A stretch of 64,000 nucleotides of DNA from Pontibacter sp. G13 (GCF_031851795.1 NZ_CP134696.1:7192001-7256000); one strand, 5' to 3'; counted from the stretch's first letter, positions 37,194 to 45,815 are shown. Notes: generated from the letters alone by a model not told the origin. Numbers and translations are program-made.

Positions 37194-38435
37194 CTAGAGG
37201 GCCCGTACGGCCTCGGATGGTTTTAGGCTCAGTGCCTTGAAAGCAGGGTAGAGGGCAGACAGCAAGGCAGCTATCACGACCATGATCAGAATCTCCCCGT
37301 AATAGGTCGGGTCGATTTCCGGATAGACGATATTTTCCATGCCGAATGAGGAGAGTCCTTCGGAGAATGAACTCAAATCGATTCCCACCCGATTGAAGGT
37401 GGTAATGAGTCCCCAACCGATCAGCAGGCCGATAGGCGCCCCGGCAACCGTCATGAAGACCGTTTCCAGCATGATCATGAGGAAGATCTTGGCCTTATTC
37501 ATTCCGACTGACATCAACATGCCCAGCTCTCGGGTACGCTCAAGGACAGCCATGAGCATGGTATTGATGATCCCAAAGGACAACGCCAGCAGAATGATCC
37601 CAATGAAGATCCGCATGTAGACATCAAAGGTCTCATCCACCATCTTGAGATCTGGGTTGAGGTCCAGCCAGCTTTCCACCTTGTCATCGGGATATGCGGC
37701 CTGCAATGCTTGCTTGACAGTATCCACTTGTTCAGAAGTATTCAGCAAAGCCGCCACTTGATGTAGGGCATCCGGCTTGCCGAGGAGTTCTTGCATATCC
37801 GAGCGATCGACGAATACGACCATTTCATCATATTTGCTGTTCACGGTCTTGTAGAGCCCTACAATCCGGAAGCTCGCCTGAAAGGTGCTGTCGCCGTTTT
37901 GGAAGGTCAGGACGACCTTTTTGCGAAGTCTGTAGCTGGTGGAATCTCCATCGGTTTTGACGTACCCGAGCTTTTCGGCCAGTTTCTCGCCTACGACAAT
38001 GGGCTTGCTCCGAGAGCCTTCGAAGTAATCCCCCGCGATCATGCGGTCATCCAAATGGGTGATCTGAGATTCTTCGGCTGGGTCAATTCCCATGATTTGC
38101 ACGCCAAATCCTCCTTTGGGATTGGACAGCATGCCATTGACAATGAGCCTACCTGTACTGGCTTTTACCTCAGGGTAATTCGCAAGCGTTTGGAGTACTT
38201 CTTGGCCGTCTTCGAGAAAATATTGGGTCTCCTGGTCCTCTTTGAAGGCAGGGCTGTGAACTTGAATGTGTGAAGTCTGGGTTTCGACGATATTCTTGGC
38301 ACGTTGCTCATTCATTCCGAAGGAGAATGCCATGAAAAACAGCCCCAGAGCCAATCCAGAGGCAATGGCCATGATGACCACCAGGCTTCTGAGCCTATTC
38401 CTCCAGACATTCCGCCATGCAATGGTAAATAGCAT
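37194..38435 (-). CDS. ABC permease, FtsX/LolE-like, copy 2
   Basis: The 413-aa protein has the FtsX/MacB fold: an N-terminal transmembrane helix (LRSLVVIMAIASGLALGLFF), a large periplasmic domain, and three C-terminal helices (IIINTMLMAVLERTRELGM region; MIMLETVFMTVAGAPIGLLIG; ILIMVVIAALLSALYPAFKA). It begins MLFTIAWRNVWRNRLRS, the same motif as the other two permeases in the cluster. I chose ATG 38435; the frame opens further upstream inside the preceding gene without conserved content. It probably forms a heterodimer with the neighbouring permease. Confidence 0.9.
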   Translation of the reverse strand: MLFTIAWRNVWRNRLRSLVVIMAIASGLALGLFFMAFSFGMNEQRAKNIVETQTSHIQVHSPAFKEDQETQYFLEDGQEVLQTLANYPEVKASTGRLIVNGMLSNPKGGFGVQIMGIDPAEESQITHLDDRMIAGDYFEGSRSKPIVVGEKLAEKLGYVKTDGDSTSYRLRKKVVLTFQNGDSTFQASFRIVGLYKTVNSKYDEMVVFVDRSDMQELLGKPDALHQVAALLNTSEQVDTVKQALQAAYPDDKVESWLDLNPDLKMVDETFDVYMRIFIGIILLALSFGIINTMLMAVLERTRELGMLMSVGMNKAKIFLMIMLETVFMTVAGAPIGLLIGWGLITTFNRVGIDLSSFSEGLSSFGMENIVYPEIDPTYYGEILIMVVIAALLSALYPAFKALSLKPSEAVRAL

Positions 38436-38460
38436 AATGGACGAGTTTGTGGGTTTCAGA

Positions 38461-39675
38461 TTAATGACGCATGGCCTTAACTGCATCCAATCTTGAAATT
38501 TGGATGAGTGGATACAGGCCAATGAATAGAGCAATAAAGAACACCGTCAACGCTTGGGAGAAAAATATGGAGGGATCGACAGCTGTCGGGATCAGCGGTT
38601 CCATCCCATATTGGGCGTAAGCCTCGGCCATTTCTTCTCCCATATTGATCGGGTTGATATTGAGGTATTTGACGAGCGGAAACGCCAGCCCCATCCCAAC
38701 AAGCGCACCGATCAGGGAGGCAAAGATGGTTTCCATAATAACGATCGCGGCCAGCTTGATACGTTTCATGCCGATGGCAGTCATGACGCCGAATTCGTAT
38801 TGGCGCTCGGCAGTCATCATGAGGACGGTTCCAAATATGCCGAAGGCAATGATCAGGTAAAGAATGGCAATCGTGATAACAGAACCTCCTTTATCCGCTT
38901 CCATGGCCTGAACCATGTCGGGCATCATCTGCTTCCAGTCGTGCACGGCATGTTGATCATCCAATTGAGCGGAGAGCGCCTCGGCAATCTGATCGGTGTT
39001 GCGTGGCTGGTCCACATCTATGACATAGGATGAAACCAGTCCGTATGCATCGTACATGTCCTGTGTGACGCTCAATGGAAGGTAGCACATTCTAGCGCTC
39101 AGCTCTGGAGAACTGAATTTGGCTAGGCCCGCTACTTCGAATTTGCCTTCCGCGCTTGCGCCGTGGTATCCTGAAGAAATGATCACCAAGGTATCACCGA
39201 CGCCTAGCTTGAGTTTCTCAGCCAATTTTTCTCCCAACACTGCCTGAGGCTTGTCAGCCTGTAGATAAGTGCCAGAGGCGATTCTGCCTGCCAGACCTGT
39301 GAGTTGGTCCTCTAGTACTGGATCAATTCCCACCACGAGGCTCCCCTTGGTGTGCTCTCCGGAAGAGCAAAGCCCAAAGGTTTCAAGCCTTGGAATGACC
39401 GAACTTACATGATCGATATCGGCGATTTGGGCTCTCAGTGCTTCTGTATCTTCGAAGCTATTGTCAATGGTCTGGTCGTCCCAATAATCAGCCTGATGGA
39501 CTTGGACATATCCGGTGTGATAGCTGACGACATTGGAGATGAGCTGATCCCAAGTGCCTTCTTGGAGCGATCCCATGAACACGGACATGAAAACCGCCAG
39601 AGCCACCATGGCTACCGTGATGAAGGTCCGTCGTTTGTTACGCCAGAGGTTTCGCCAAGCGAGTGTTAGCAGCAT
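38461..39675 (-). CDS. ABC permease, FtsX/LolC-like, copy 1
   Basis: The 404-aa permease begins MLLTLAWRNLWRNKRRTFIT, has one N-terminal helix, a periplasmic MacB-type domain (VIPRLETFGLCSSGEHTKGS, GDTLVIISSGYHGAS) and three C-terminal helices ending LYPLIQISRLDAVKAMRH. It is clearly paralogous to the permease at 41195-42409: same length, and shared motifs such as WRN.WRNKRRTFIT, GYHG and ATERKYEFGVM-like segments. It lies 27 bases after the LolA-like gene and 25 bases before the second permease, inside the operon. Confidence 0.92.
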   Translation of the reverse strand: MLLTLAWRNLWRNKRRTFITVAMVALAVFMSVFMGSLQEGTWDQLISNVVSYHTGYVQVHQADYWDDQTIDNSFEDTEALRAQIADIDHVSSVIPRLETFGLCSSGEHTKGSLVVGIDPVLEDQLTGLAGRIASGTYLQADKPQAVLGEKLAEKLKLGVGDTLVIISSGYHGASAEGKFEVAGLAKFSSPELSARMCYLPLSVTQDMYDAYGLVSSYVIDVDQPRNTDQIAEALSAQLDDQHAVHDWKQMMPDMVQAMEADKGGSVITIAILYLIIAFGIFGTVLMMTAERQYEFGVMTAIGMKRIKLAAIVIMETIFASLIGALVGMGLAFPLVKYLNINPINMGEEMAEAYAQYGMEPLIPTAVDPSIFFSQALTVFFIALFIGLYPLIQISRLDAVKAMRH

Positions 39676-39702
39676 GGATAATGGGTTTGGAGGTGGTATT
39701 CA

Positions 39703-40464
39703 TTATTGGATTCGCTTCATGTTTTGCACGGAGAAAAAATTCTCGGAGATCGGGTTGTCGAATTCGATGGAACTGGTCTCAACCACGGTCTTGTGTCCAT
39801 CTTCCTCAACAGGGATCATCTCAATTCGGGTGACCACATCTCGGCCATCCATGTTTTTGATTTGAGATCCCTCCATGATATTGATGAGGTAATTGTCCTC
39901 GTCATAGTATTCGCCACGAAGCTGTAGATAGTCCTCCTGATCTACCCACAGGTGGATTTTTCCCCAGACGATAGCAGTCTCCTCATTGGGAATCATTTCG
40001 ATTTTCCAGCACTTGCGGCCTTGGATGGTGGTGTCGCCGAGGATTTGGGATTGATAATCCTTTTCGTAGGAGGATTCACGGACGAAATCATCATTGGTGT
40101 AGTCGGAGCCCATCCACGATTGGGACATCATGGAAGGGGGGAGCTTGACGGTCCGCTCAATTTTTGGACGCCAGTTCCAGATTTCCTTTTTGCGCTTGAG
40201 CGTTACGTTTCCCTTGTCTCGCGCAGGAGCGGTAATGAGCATGAGCGCGTAGTCTTCTCCTTTTGACCAGCTTTTGATCGTCATGGTACGGGTCCAGTCT
40301 GGACGTACGATGGTCATATTCATCACACTGGCAGAGCTCTGGACCCCTCGACGGATTTCCTCTGATTTTCTCAGAATGTCCGAGGCGGTTTGAGCCTGGA
40401 GCTGGCCGCCTAGTCCCAAGAGTAGGAGCAAGGCAAATGGCCATATAGTCTTTTTGATATTCAT
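39703..40464 (-). CDS. LolA-like outer membrane lipoprotein-sorting protein
   Basis: This 253-aa periplasmic protein has a signal peptide (IKKTIWPFALLLLLGLGGQLQAQ). The LolA_like domain contains MNMTIVRPDWTRTMTIKSW, KRKKEIWNWRPKIERTVKLP, MMSQSWMGSDYTNDDFVRES and WKIEMIPNEETAIVWGKIHLW. Such proteins ferry hydrophobic cargo between inner-membrane transporters and outer-membrane partners. It starts 5 bases after the TetR stop, so regulator and carrier are one transcript. Together with the barrel and permeases it points to lipid or hydrophobic-molecule export. Confidence 0.9.
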   Translation of the reverse strand: MNIKKTIWPFALLLLLGLGGQLQAQTASDILRKSEEIRRGVQSSASVMNMTIVRPDWTRTMTIKSWSKGEDYALMLITAPARDKGNVTLKRKKEIWNWRPKIERTVKLPPSMMSQSWMGSDYTNDDFVRESSYEKDYQSQILGDTTIQGRKCWKIEMIPNEETAIVWGKIHLWVDQEDYLQLRGEYYDEDNYLINIMEGSQIKNMDGRDVVTRIEMIPVEEDGHKTVVETSSIEFDNPISENFFSVQNMKRIQ

Positions 40465-40469
40465 AATGG

Positions 40470-41099
40470 TTAGGATTTGTCAGTTTCGGTTTGTGCGGTA
40501 AATGAGGGGATTTCCACCCCTTCCAAATCATATCGCTCATAGAAAGCCTTTCGGGCTTTTTCGAGCAATTGGGTATCGTTCATCACTACATATTGGATTC
40601 CGAGCCCATCGAAAGTAGCCGCCATGAACAGGGCCTCTGATTCAGGGTTGGGAATGCCAGCTGCCTTGAAGAATTCTACCATCAAAGGCGTGTAGGATTC
40701 ATACTTGGCACGAATCATCGGTTCCAGCTCTGGGAAATCCTGCAGTTGAAGCGATATCCCGAACATGAGCCGCGTGTGGTATGCATCTTCCAGCATGAAA
40801 TCAATCCCGTAGTCTACGAGTAATTTGATCTTCCCTTTGGGATCTTCGATGGCTTCCATCTGCTGAATCATCCCTGCGGAAGCCTCCATGCCGTGGTGAA
40901 TGATGCCCGTCATGAGATCCTCTTTCTTCTGAAAGTAATTGTAGATCAGGCCCTTCGCTACCCCCGCCTCTTTGGCGATTTGGGCAATCGAAGTCTTGTG
41001 GTATCCCTGCTCGGCAAATAGCTTCAAGGCAGCCTCCAAGATCCGAGCCTTGCTCTGTTCTCTGATCTGAAACAATTGTTTCTCCGTTCTCGGACTCAT
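40470..41099 (-). CDS. TetR-family regulator of the export cluster
   Basis: The 209-aa protein has a textbook TetR DNA-binding domain (KARILEAALKLFAEQGYHKT, SIAQIAKEAGVAKGLIYNYF, KKEDLMTGIIHH; about 17-65) and a helical ligand domain. It is the first gene of a six-gene run (TetR, LolA-like, two permeases, ATPase, barrel). A 16-bp imperfect palindrome lies 16 bases upstream of its start and a nearly identical one precedes the divergently placed extra permease, so autorepression and coordinated control of both units are likely. Confidence 0.92.
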   Translation of the reverse strand: MSPRTEKQLFQIREQSKARILEAALKLFAEQGYHKTSIAQIAKEAGVAKGLIYNYFQKKEDLMTGIIHHGMEASAGMIQQMEAIEDPKGKIKLLVDYGIDFMLEDAYHTRLMFGISLQLQDFPELEPMIRAKYESYTPLMVEFFKAAGIPNPESEALFMAATFDGLGIQYVVMNDTQLLEKARKAFYERYDLEGVEIPSFTAQTETDKS

Positions 41100-41114
41100 A
41101 GTAAATTTTTATGG

Positions 41115-41130
41115 TTGACCGGTCAGTCAA
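41115..41130. promoter_or_regulatory. Predicted TetR operator 1
   Basis: TTGACCGGTCAGTCAA is an imperfect palindrome with 5-base arms TTGAC/GTCAA, 16 bases upstream of the TetR start codon. It differs in only two positions from the palindrome at 42448-42463. Confidence 0.7.
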
Positions 41131-41194
41131 TGTTACGAACTTTTTTCGAAAACTGTTCTATCAGGTCTTGAAAAAACTGAAAAAAGGTCCCGGA

Positions 41195-42409
41195 TTATTT
41201 GCGCATGGCCTTTACGGGGTCCAGCTTGATGAGGGATGCAAATGGGTAGATACTCACCAAAAGGGTCAGGGTGAGAATGACCTTGACTTGCGACCAGAAA
41301 ATGTTGAAGTCAACTTCTGCCGGGAGATAGGGCTCTAGCCCAAAGTCTGCATAGACTTCCGCCATTTCTGCGCCCATGTAGACAGGATTCACCTGAAAAT
41401 ACCAGACCACCGGAAAGGCCAACGCACAGCCGATCAACGCGCCAAGAACAGCCACGCAAAGCGTTTCGATGATCAATACTCCAGCAATGCGAGAACGCTT
41501 CATGCCAATGGCCGCCATGACCCCGAATTCATATTTGCGCTCTGTGGCCATCATCAACAGCGTCCCGAACATCCCAAAGAAGATGATCATGTACAGGATT
41601 CCGGCTCCCAGTTTCGCACCTCCCTTTTTGCCTTCTACAAACTGGACAAGCTCAGGCATCATATCTGCCCATGTCATGACCTCGTATTCGGAGCCAATCG
41701 TCTCTTGAAGTTCATCCCTGAGTGTTTCCAGACCCTGACTTCCGTCTGTTATGATGACTTCAGCGGTCTGCCTGCCAAAGGCATCGTACATGTCCTGGGC
41801 TATATCCAGCGGCAAGTAGGCCATTTGCAGATTCAGGTCAGGAGAACCGAAATCCAGAATCCCCACCAGCGGAAACTTTCCGTCTGATTGGACGCCGTGG
41901 TAACCTTGGGCAATGAATATCAAGGTGTCTCCGACAGATACTTTGAGGCGTTTGGCCAGTTCTTCTCCGATCATCACACCCGGCTCGCCGAGGGAGAGAT
42001 ATTCACCTTCCCTGATTCGACTGGGAAGGTTGGTCGCTGATGCTTCTGAACTGGGGTCTATGCCTACTGTGAGGCATCCGCGCGTCAATAGGCCTGTGGA
42101 AATCAGGGCGAAGTTTTCTAGCCTAGGCGCCTTGGCTAGGACTTTTGGATGGTCCTGAATGGAGGAAAGGAGGGTAGGATCTGCTTGGTAGGACTCGTCT
42201 ATGACCTGATTGTCCCAATAGCCAGCTTGATGGATTTGAAGGTTGCCAGAGTAGAAGTTGGTCATGTTGTCGACCATCTTGTTGAAAATCCCGGCTTGGA
42301 AGGATTCCATGATGATGGACAGGAGGACGGCCATCGCAATCATGCCGGCTGTAATGAAGGTGCGGCGTTTATTCCGCCAAATATTTCGCCAAGCTAGTAT
42401 CAAATACAT
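41195..42409 (-). CDS. ABC permease, FtsX/LolC-like, copy 3 (own operator)
   Basis: The 404-aa permease begins MYLILAWRNIWRNKRRTFIT and follows the same plan as the permease at 38461: N-terminal helix, periplasmic domain (VLAKAPRLENFALISTGLLT, GDTLIFIAQGYHGVQ) and three C-terminal helices ending YPFASLIKLDPVKAMRK. I chose ATG 42409 because it aligns exactly with the start of that paralogue, gives the same 404-aa length and leaves the TetR-type operator upstream instead of inside the gene. It lies immediately upstream of the TetR gene on the same strand, 95 bases apart. Confidence 0.9.
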   Translation of the reverse strand: MYLILAWRNIWRNKRRTFITAGMIAMAVLLSIIMESFQAGIFNKMVDNMTNFYSGNLQIHQAGYWDNQVIDESYQADPTLLSSIQDHPKVLAKAPRLENFALISTGLLTRGCLTVGIDPSSEASATNLPSRIREGEYLSLGEPGVMIGEELAKRLKVSVGDTLIFIAQGYHGVQSDGKFPLVGILDFGSPDLNLQMAYLPLDIAQDMYDAFGRQTAEVIITDGSQGLETLRDELQETIGSEYEVMTWADMMPELVQFVEGKKGGAKLGAGILYMIIFFGMFGTLLMMATERKYEFGVMAAIGMKRSRIAGVLIIETLCVAVLGALIGCALAFPVVWYFQVNPVYMGAEMAEVYADFGLEPYLPAEVDFNIFWSQVKVILTLTLLVSIYPFASLIKLDPVKAMRK

Positions 42410-42446
42410 CGTGCAGAGGGTTAGATTTCCGCACAATGTATCGAAG

Positions 42447-42464
42447 GTTGACCAGTCGGTCAAC
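42447..42464. promoter_or_regulatory. Predicted TetR operator 2
   Basis: GTTGACCAGTCGGTCAAC has 7-base arms (GTTGACC / GGTCAAC), 37 bases upstream of the permease start. It matches operator 1 in 14 of 16 core positions. Confidence 0.72.
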
Positions 42465-42495
42465 TATAAAATGTAAATACAGGAGATGATTTTTG

Positions 42496-43125
42496 TCAGG
42501 CTTCCTCGGAAACCATTTCATAGACCAGGAGGATTTTCAGCAGATCGGGATCTCTTCCCGTTTCAGCTTCAGCGATCCATTTGAGGATTTGCTCCTTGAC
42601 TTGATCGTCGAATGGATACATGAAATAGTAGCTGCTATTGGAGAATTGGTCCATGCATCTGGCAAGTTCTTGCTCTCGATCCTCGGCAGGGGCAGCCAAT
42701 AAGGAGATGGCAAATGCTCTGGCTTCGAAGAAAGCTCGGAAAGGCGCGGGGATCGGAAGGAGGAAAAGCAGGAATAGGAGGGACCAGGCACCCAACCAGG
42801 GAAAAGAGAAAACCCCAATGGCGAAGATTTGCGGAAATAGGTAGCTTACCATGAAGGCTGCCGGATGGTATCGCTCCATATCCAATAGATGAACTGCCTC
42901 ATGCGCTAGTACACGCATTGCACGGTCTGGATACATTCGGACGTATGCACGGGAGGGGAAATAGACGGTGGAACCTACGACAGTTGTGTAGTGGGTGAGG
43001 AAGGTCGGGCAGAACCAGACGGCGAACAAATTGAGGATCTGCATCTCCCAAGATTCATCTTTGTAGCGAATCCTGAAAGGGGCAATGGCATTCAATTCCG
43101 CAACCAATTTGTCAAATGATTCCAT
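42496..43125 (-). CDS. Putative membrane metallopeptidase (HExxH), 209 aa
   Basis: I cannot assign a named family. The protein carries a zinc-binding motif in RVLAHEAVHLLDMERYHPA (HEAVH, about residue 75). Two hydrophobic stretches follow (MVSYLFPQIFAIGVF; LGAWSLLFLLFLLPIPAPF), and FFEARAFAISLLAA comes about 55 residues after the HExxH and could supply the third Glu ligand. The N-terminal domain is small and partly beta. This layout resembles membrane-bound M48- or gluzincin-like peptidases, but substrate and activity are unproven. Next to it, 12 bases apart, is the response regulator-cyclase gene. Confidence 0.65.
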   Translation of the reverse strand: MESFDKLVAELNAIAPFRIRYKDESWEMQILNLFAVWFCPTFLTHYTTVVGSTVYFPSRAYVRMYPDRAMRVLAHEAVHLLDMERYHPAAFMVSYLFPQIFAIGVFSFPWLGAWSLLFLLFLLPIPAPFRAFFEARAFAISLLAAPAEDREQELARCMDQFSNSSYYFMYPFDDQVKEQILKWIAEAETGRDPDLLKILLVYEMVSEEA

Positions 43126-43137
43126 CGTCTTGGCAGT

Positions 43138-44142
43138 TTAGGTTTGCTTGACACGATCTACGTGACATAAAGATACGGTCTGTTGTTTTCCGCGTAGCAC
43201 AAAATCGCCAATTATTTGAAATTCAAAGCCGTGATCGTCAGGCAATTCTTGCATCAAATTTTGGGATACCAACAGTTTGGCGCTATAGCGATTGCATAGG
43301 CCTTCGATTCGCGAGGTCGTGTTTAGGACATCTCCCGAGAATATTCGCTCCTTTTTCAGTGTGCCGATGTAGCCTTGACTAACGTCCCCGAAGTGCATGC
43401 CTGCTTTGAATGTCGGACTGAGGCCGAATTTCTCCACATATTTTTCTGAGAGTTTCGCCATTTGGTCTTCGATGGCAAAGAAGCATTTCAGGCATTTGGC
43501 TTCTTCGGCACCATGGTCCAGTGGCCAAGTGACCACTACCTGATCGCCCACATACTGGTAGATTTCTCCCTGATGGGCAGCAATAGGGTCCGAGACATCC
43601 GCAAAAAACTGATTGAGCAGTTCGAAGTATTTGACGTGCCCCAACTCTTCTGCAATCCGAGTGGAGGACTTGATATCCAGAAACATGAAGATTCTGCAAG
43701 CCTCCTGTACCTCTGGGGTTTCCGTCCCGTTGTTGGAGTGGGGAAGAAGGTGGGCGTTTTGTTTGAAGGCGGATAGTATGGTGTCCAACAGTTTGTCATT
43801 CTCCCAAGGCTTGATGACGAAATCAGCAGCGCCCAATTTCATGGCCTTGATGGCTAGGTCTACGTCGCCATACGCCGTCATGAGTACCACCTGCGATTCT
43901 GGACTTTGTTCACGGATTTGCTGTAGCCAATGAAATCCCTCCTTGCCGCTGGTCGCACCAACGGAGTAATTCATGTCAAGGATGATCACATGGAAATGCC
44001 CCTGACTGAGGAGCTGGGTGATTTTGTGGGGAGTGTTGGCAGTGACAATTTCCGCAAAATGCCGCCTCAGCAAAATCCGAAGGGTCAGCAAGATTCCCTC
44101 GTCGTCGTCTATTATTAGGATTCTGCCTTTTCTATCAGCCAT
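43138..44142 (-). CDS. Response regulator fused to class III adenylyl cyclase
   Basis: The 334-aa protein joins a receiver domain to a cyclase domain. The receiver (about 1-125) has RILIIDDDEGILL, phosphoacceptor Asp in VIILDMNY, VVLMTAYGDVD and the Lys in DFVIKPWEND. The cyclase (about 145-330) has the metal Asp in MFLDIKSSTRIAEEL, the second Asp in YQYVGDQVVVTW, a Lys in FKAGMHFGDV and an Asp in FSGDVLNTTSR (the K/D pair typical of ATP-specific enzymes), plus the transition-state Asn and Arg in NTTSR. cAMP production under two-component control is therefore likely. I chose ATG 44142 (MADRKGRILIIDDD). No histidine kinase is adjacent. Confidence 0.88.
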   Translation of the reverse strand: MADRKGRILIIDDDEGILLTLRILLRRHFAEIVTANTPHKITQLLSQGHFHVIILDMNYSVGATSGKEGFHWLQQIREQSPESQVVLMTAYGDVDLAIKAMKLGAADFVIKPWENDKLLDTILSAFKQNAHLLPHSNNGTETPEVQEACRIFMFLDIKSSTRIAEELGHVKYFELLNQFFADVSDPIAAHQGEIYQYVGDQVVVTWPLDHGAEEAKCLKCFFAIEDQMAKLSEKYVEKFGLSPTFKAGMHFGDVSQGYIGTLKKERIFSGDVLNTTSRIEGLCNRYSAKLLVSQNLMQELPDDHGFEFQIIGDFVLRGKQQTVSLCHVDRVKQT

Positions 44143-44227
44143 AGGAGTTGAATACCGGCAGGAATTCCCCGCCAAAAAACTAAGTTACCGAGTTTCCCTT
44201 GATATTGCCAACTCCGGATAGTTAGAA

Positions 44228-44968
44228 TCAGGTCGAAATTCGAATCCAGGGATAAGGACTCGCTTTCCGGTTGAGCATCCCAGTGGCAAAAAAGGGTTTG
44301 TAGAGGTAATGACACTCAAAAGGAGCAAGGGATTCCTTGAGATGATGGAAATGATGGGGAATCATGGATTCGCAGTTGATTTCCTGATAATGGGCTTCGG
44401 TTTTGGCGCGAATGGGGGCCGCTTCTCGCTGCGAATAGAATGGGGTATGTAGAATGTGGATCTCTCCTCCGGGTTCCAGAAACTCTTGGCACTTGAGGAT
44501 GACATCCCCGACATCTGGGAAAAAGCTCAGGGAACCATTGAGGACAATGGCATCAAATTGGCCAAGTTTGGGCAGTCTTCCCATCAAATCGCCTTGAATC
44601 AGCTGAAGTCTGGGATGCTTGAAATTGCGCTGTCCTTGTGCGATGAGTTCTGGTGTGCGATCGAGACCCAAAACTTCGCATTGGCCAGTGCTGGCGATGA
44701 GATGACTGAGCCACCCCGATTCACATTCAATTTCCAAAATCCTCCCGTCGGCCATCCTATCGTTAAAGTATTTGACCAATTTTCGGGTGACAAACGCCTG
44801 ATACTCCCATTCCAGCTGATGGAGATTATAGAAGAATGTATTGGGGAATTCCTTGACCTCTATATCTGTATATAATCGATTTTCCTTTTTCAGCTTGAGG
44901 AGATATGCCTCGGAAAACGGACAGGTGCCCGGAGATTGGGTAGATGTAGAGGAGGGAGAATTGGCCAT
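44228..44968 (-). CDS. SAM-dependent methyltransferase-like protein
   Basis: The 246-aa protein has a class I methyltransferase core: RILEIECESGWLSHLIAS (motif I, with Glu-Cys-Glu where D/E-x-G-x-G is usual), VLGLDRTPELIAQGQRNF (motif II acidic end), LQLIQGDLMGRLP, and FDAIVLNGSLSFFPDVGD as motif IV. An N-terminal extension of about 60 residues and a C-terminal cap of about 60 residues flank it. Motif I is degenerate, so SAM binding is not certain. I chose ATG 44968; an upstream TTG at 44986 is weaker. Its substrate is unknown. Confidence 0.75.
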   Translation of the reverse strand: MANSPSSTSTQSPGTCPFSEAYLLKLKKENRLYTDIEVKEFPNTFFYNLHQLEWEYQAFVTRKLVKYFNDRMADGRILEIECESGWLSHLIASTGQCEVLGLDRTPELIAQGQRNFKHPRLQLIQGDLMGRLPKLGQFDAIVLNGSLSFFPDVGDVILKCQEFLEPGGEIHILHTPFYSQREAAPIRAKTEAHYQEINCESMIPHHFHHLKESLAPFECHYLYKPFFATGMLNRKASPYPWIRIST

Positions 44969-45092
44969 GAGAATCAAGGTTTGCAAACTTGGGCAATCGC
45001 AAATTGCAATGCTCGCGTTATTTCCAAGTTATAAAAACTGCAATTATTTGCAATAAAAATCCCGTACTTTCCTATCGGCCTTAGGCTTTGGG

Positions 45093-45491
45093 TCACCTAC
45101 AGCATGGGTAGGGGTAGTTTTCTTCTCTTTCGGTAATGACTCCCCGAGCGGTGAAATGGGTTTGTCCTTGCATCTTCACTAGGGAGTCGCCTGACACGAT
45201 CCAGGAGAGCAGTTGGTAGGAAGGATTGTCCGGGCAGAGCTTGAGTGGATGATTGCCACTGACAAAGTGGACGATGCGATATCCATTGGCGGCTTCGGCA
45301 ATAGAACTCACCTCTTCTTGGAATTCAAACTCAATGGCGGTGTCTTGGAGAAATTCCTCACAGGTGACATGGCCAAACGGTCCAAAATAGCGGTAGATGA
45401 GGATGACCACCACGGTGAATATGCCCAGTCCCAAGCTGAGGAAAGCGGTGAAATAGGTCAATTTGCGGTAGAGAGGTCCGTGAAGCTTCAT
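45093..45491 (-). CDS. Hypothetical membrane protein, 132 aa
   Basis: Unrecognised protein with a single N-terminal transmembrane helix (KLTYFTAFLSLGLGIFTVVV, about 10-33). A soluble, probably periplasmic domain of about 95 residues follows, with four cysteines (TCEEF, LCPDN, YPCCR) that could form disulfides. I chose ATG 45491 because it places the helix at the N-terminus; the frame opens 20 codons earlier. It lies on the same strand as the methyltransferase gene, with about 120 bases between. Confidence 0.55.
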   Translation of the reverse strand: MKLHGPLYRKLTYFTAFLSLGLGIFTVVVILIYRYFGPFGHVTCEEFLQDTAIEFEFQEEVSSIAEAANGYRIVHFVSGNHPLKLCPDNPSYQLLSWIVSGDSLVKMQGQTHFTARGVITEREENYPYPCCR

Positions 45492-45815
45492 GTAACAGCG
45501 ATTAGTGGGGTGGAGGTAATGCAAATAACGAATCATTGGCTGGAAGCTCAAATGGCTAAGTCAGTGGAAAGACCCATGATTGTTTGGCAGGTGGAATTGG
45601 GAACACTTTGATGGGGGAGCGGTTTTTTGAGCAAAATTTCGGGTGTATCTAACGCCATGCTGTATAGATCCGCACGCTTTCGGACATTTTTCAGGCTATC
45701 GATGATTCGGATTGCCGAGGGATACAATCCTCACGCCAACCAATCATTTATGGCCAAAAACGGCAGTTTTGGGTGGTTTGGAGGCACCTGAGCCAGAGTA
45801 GAAAACCACGGGCTA

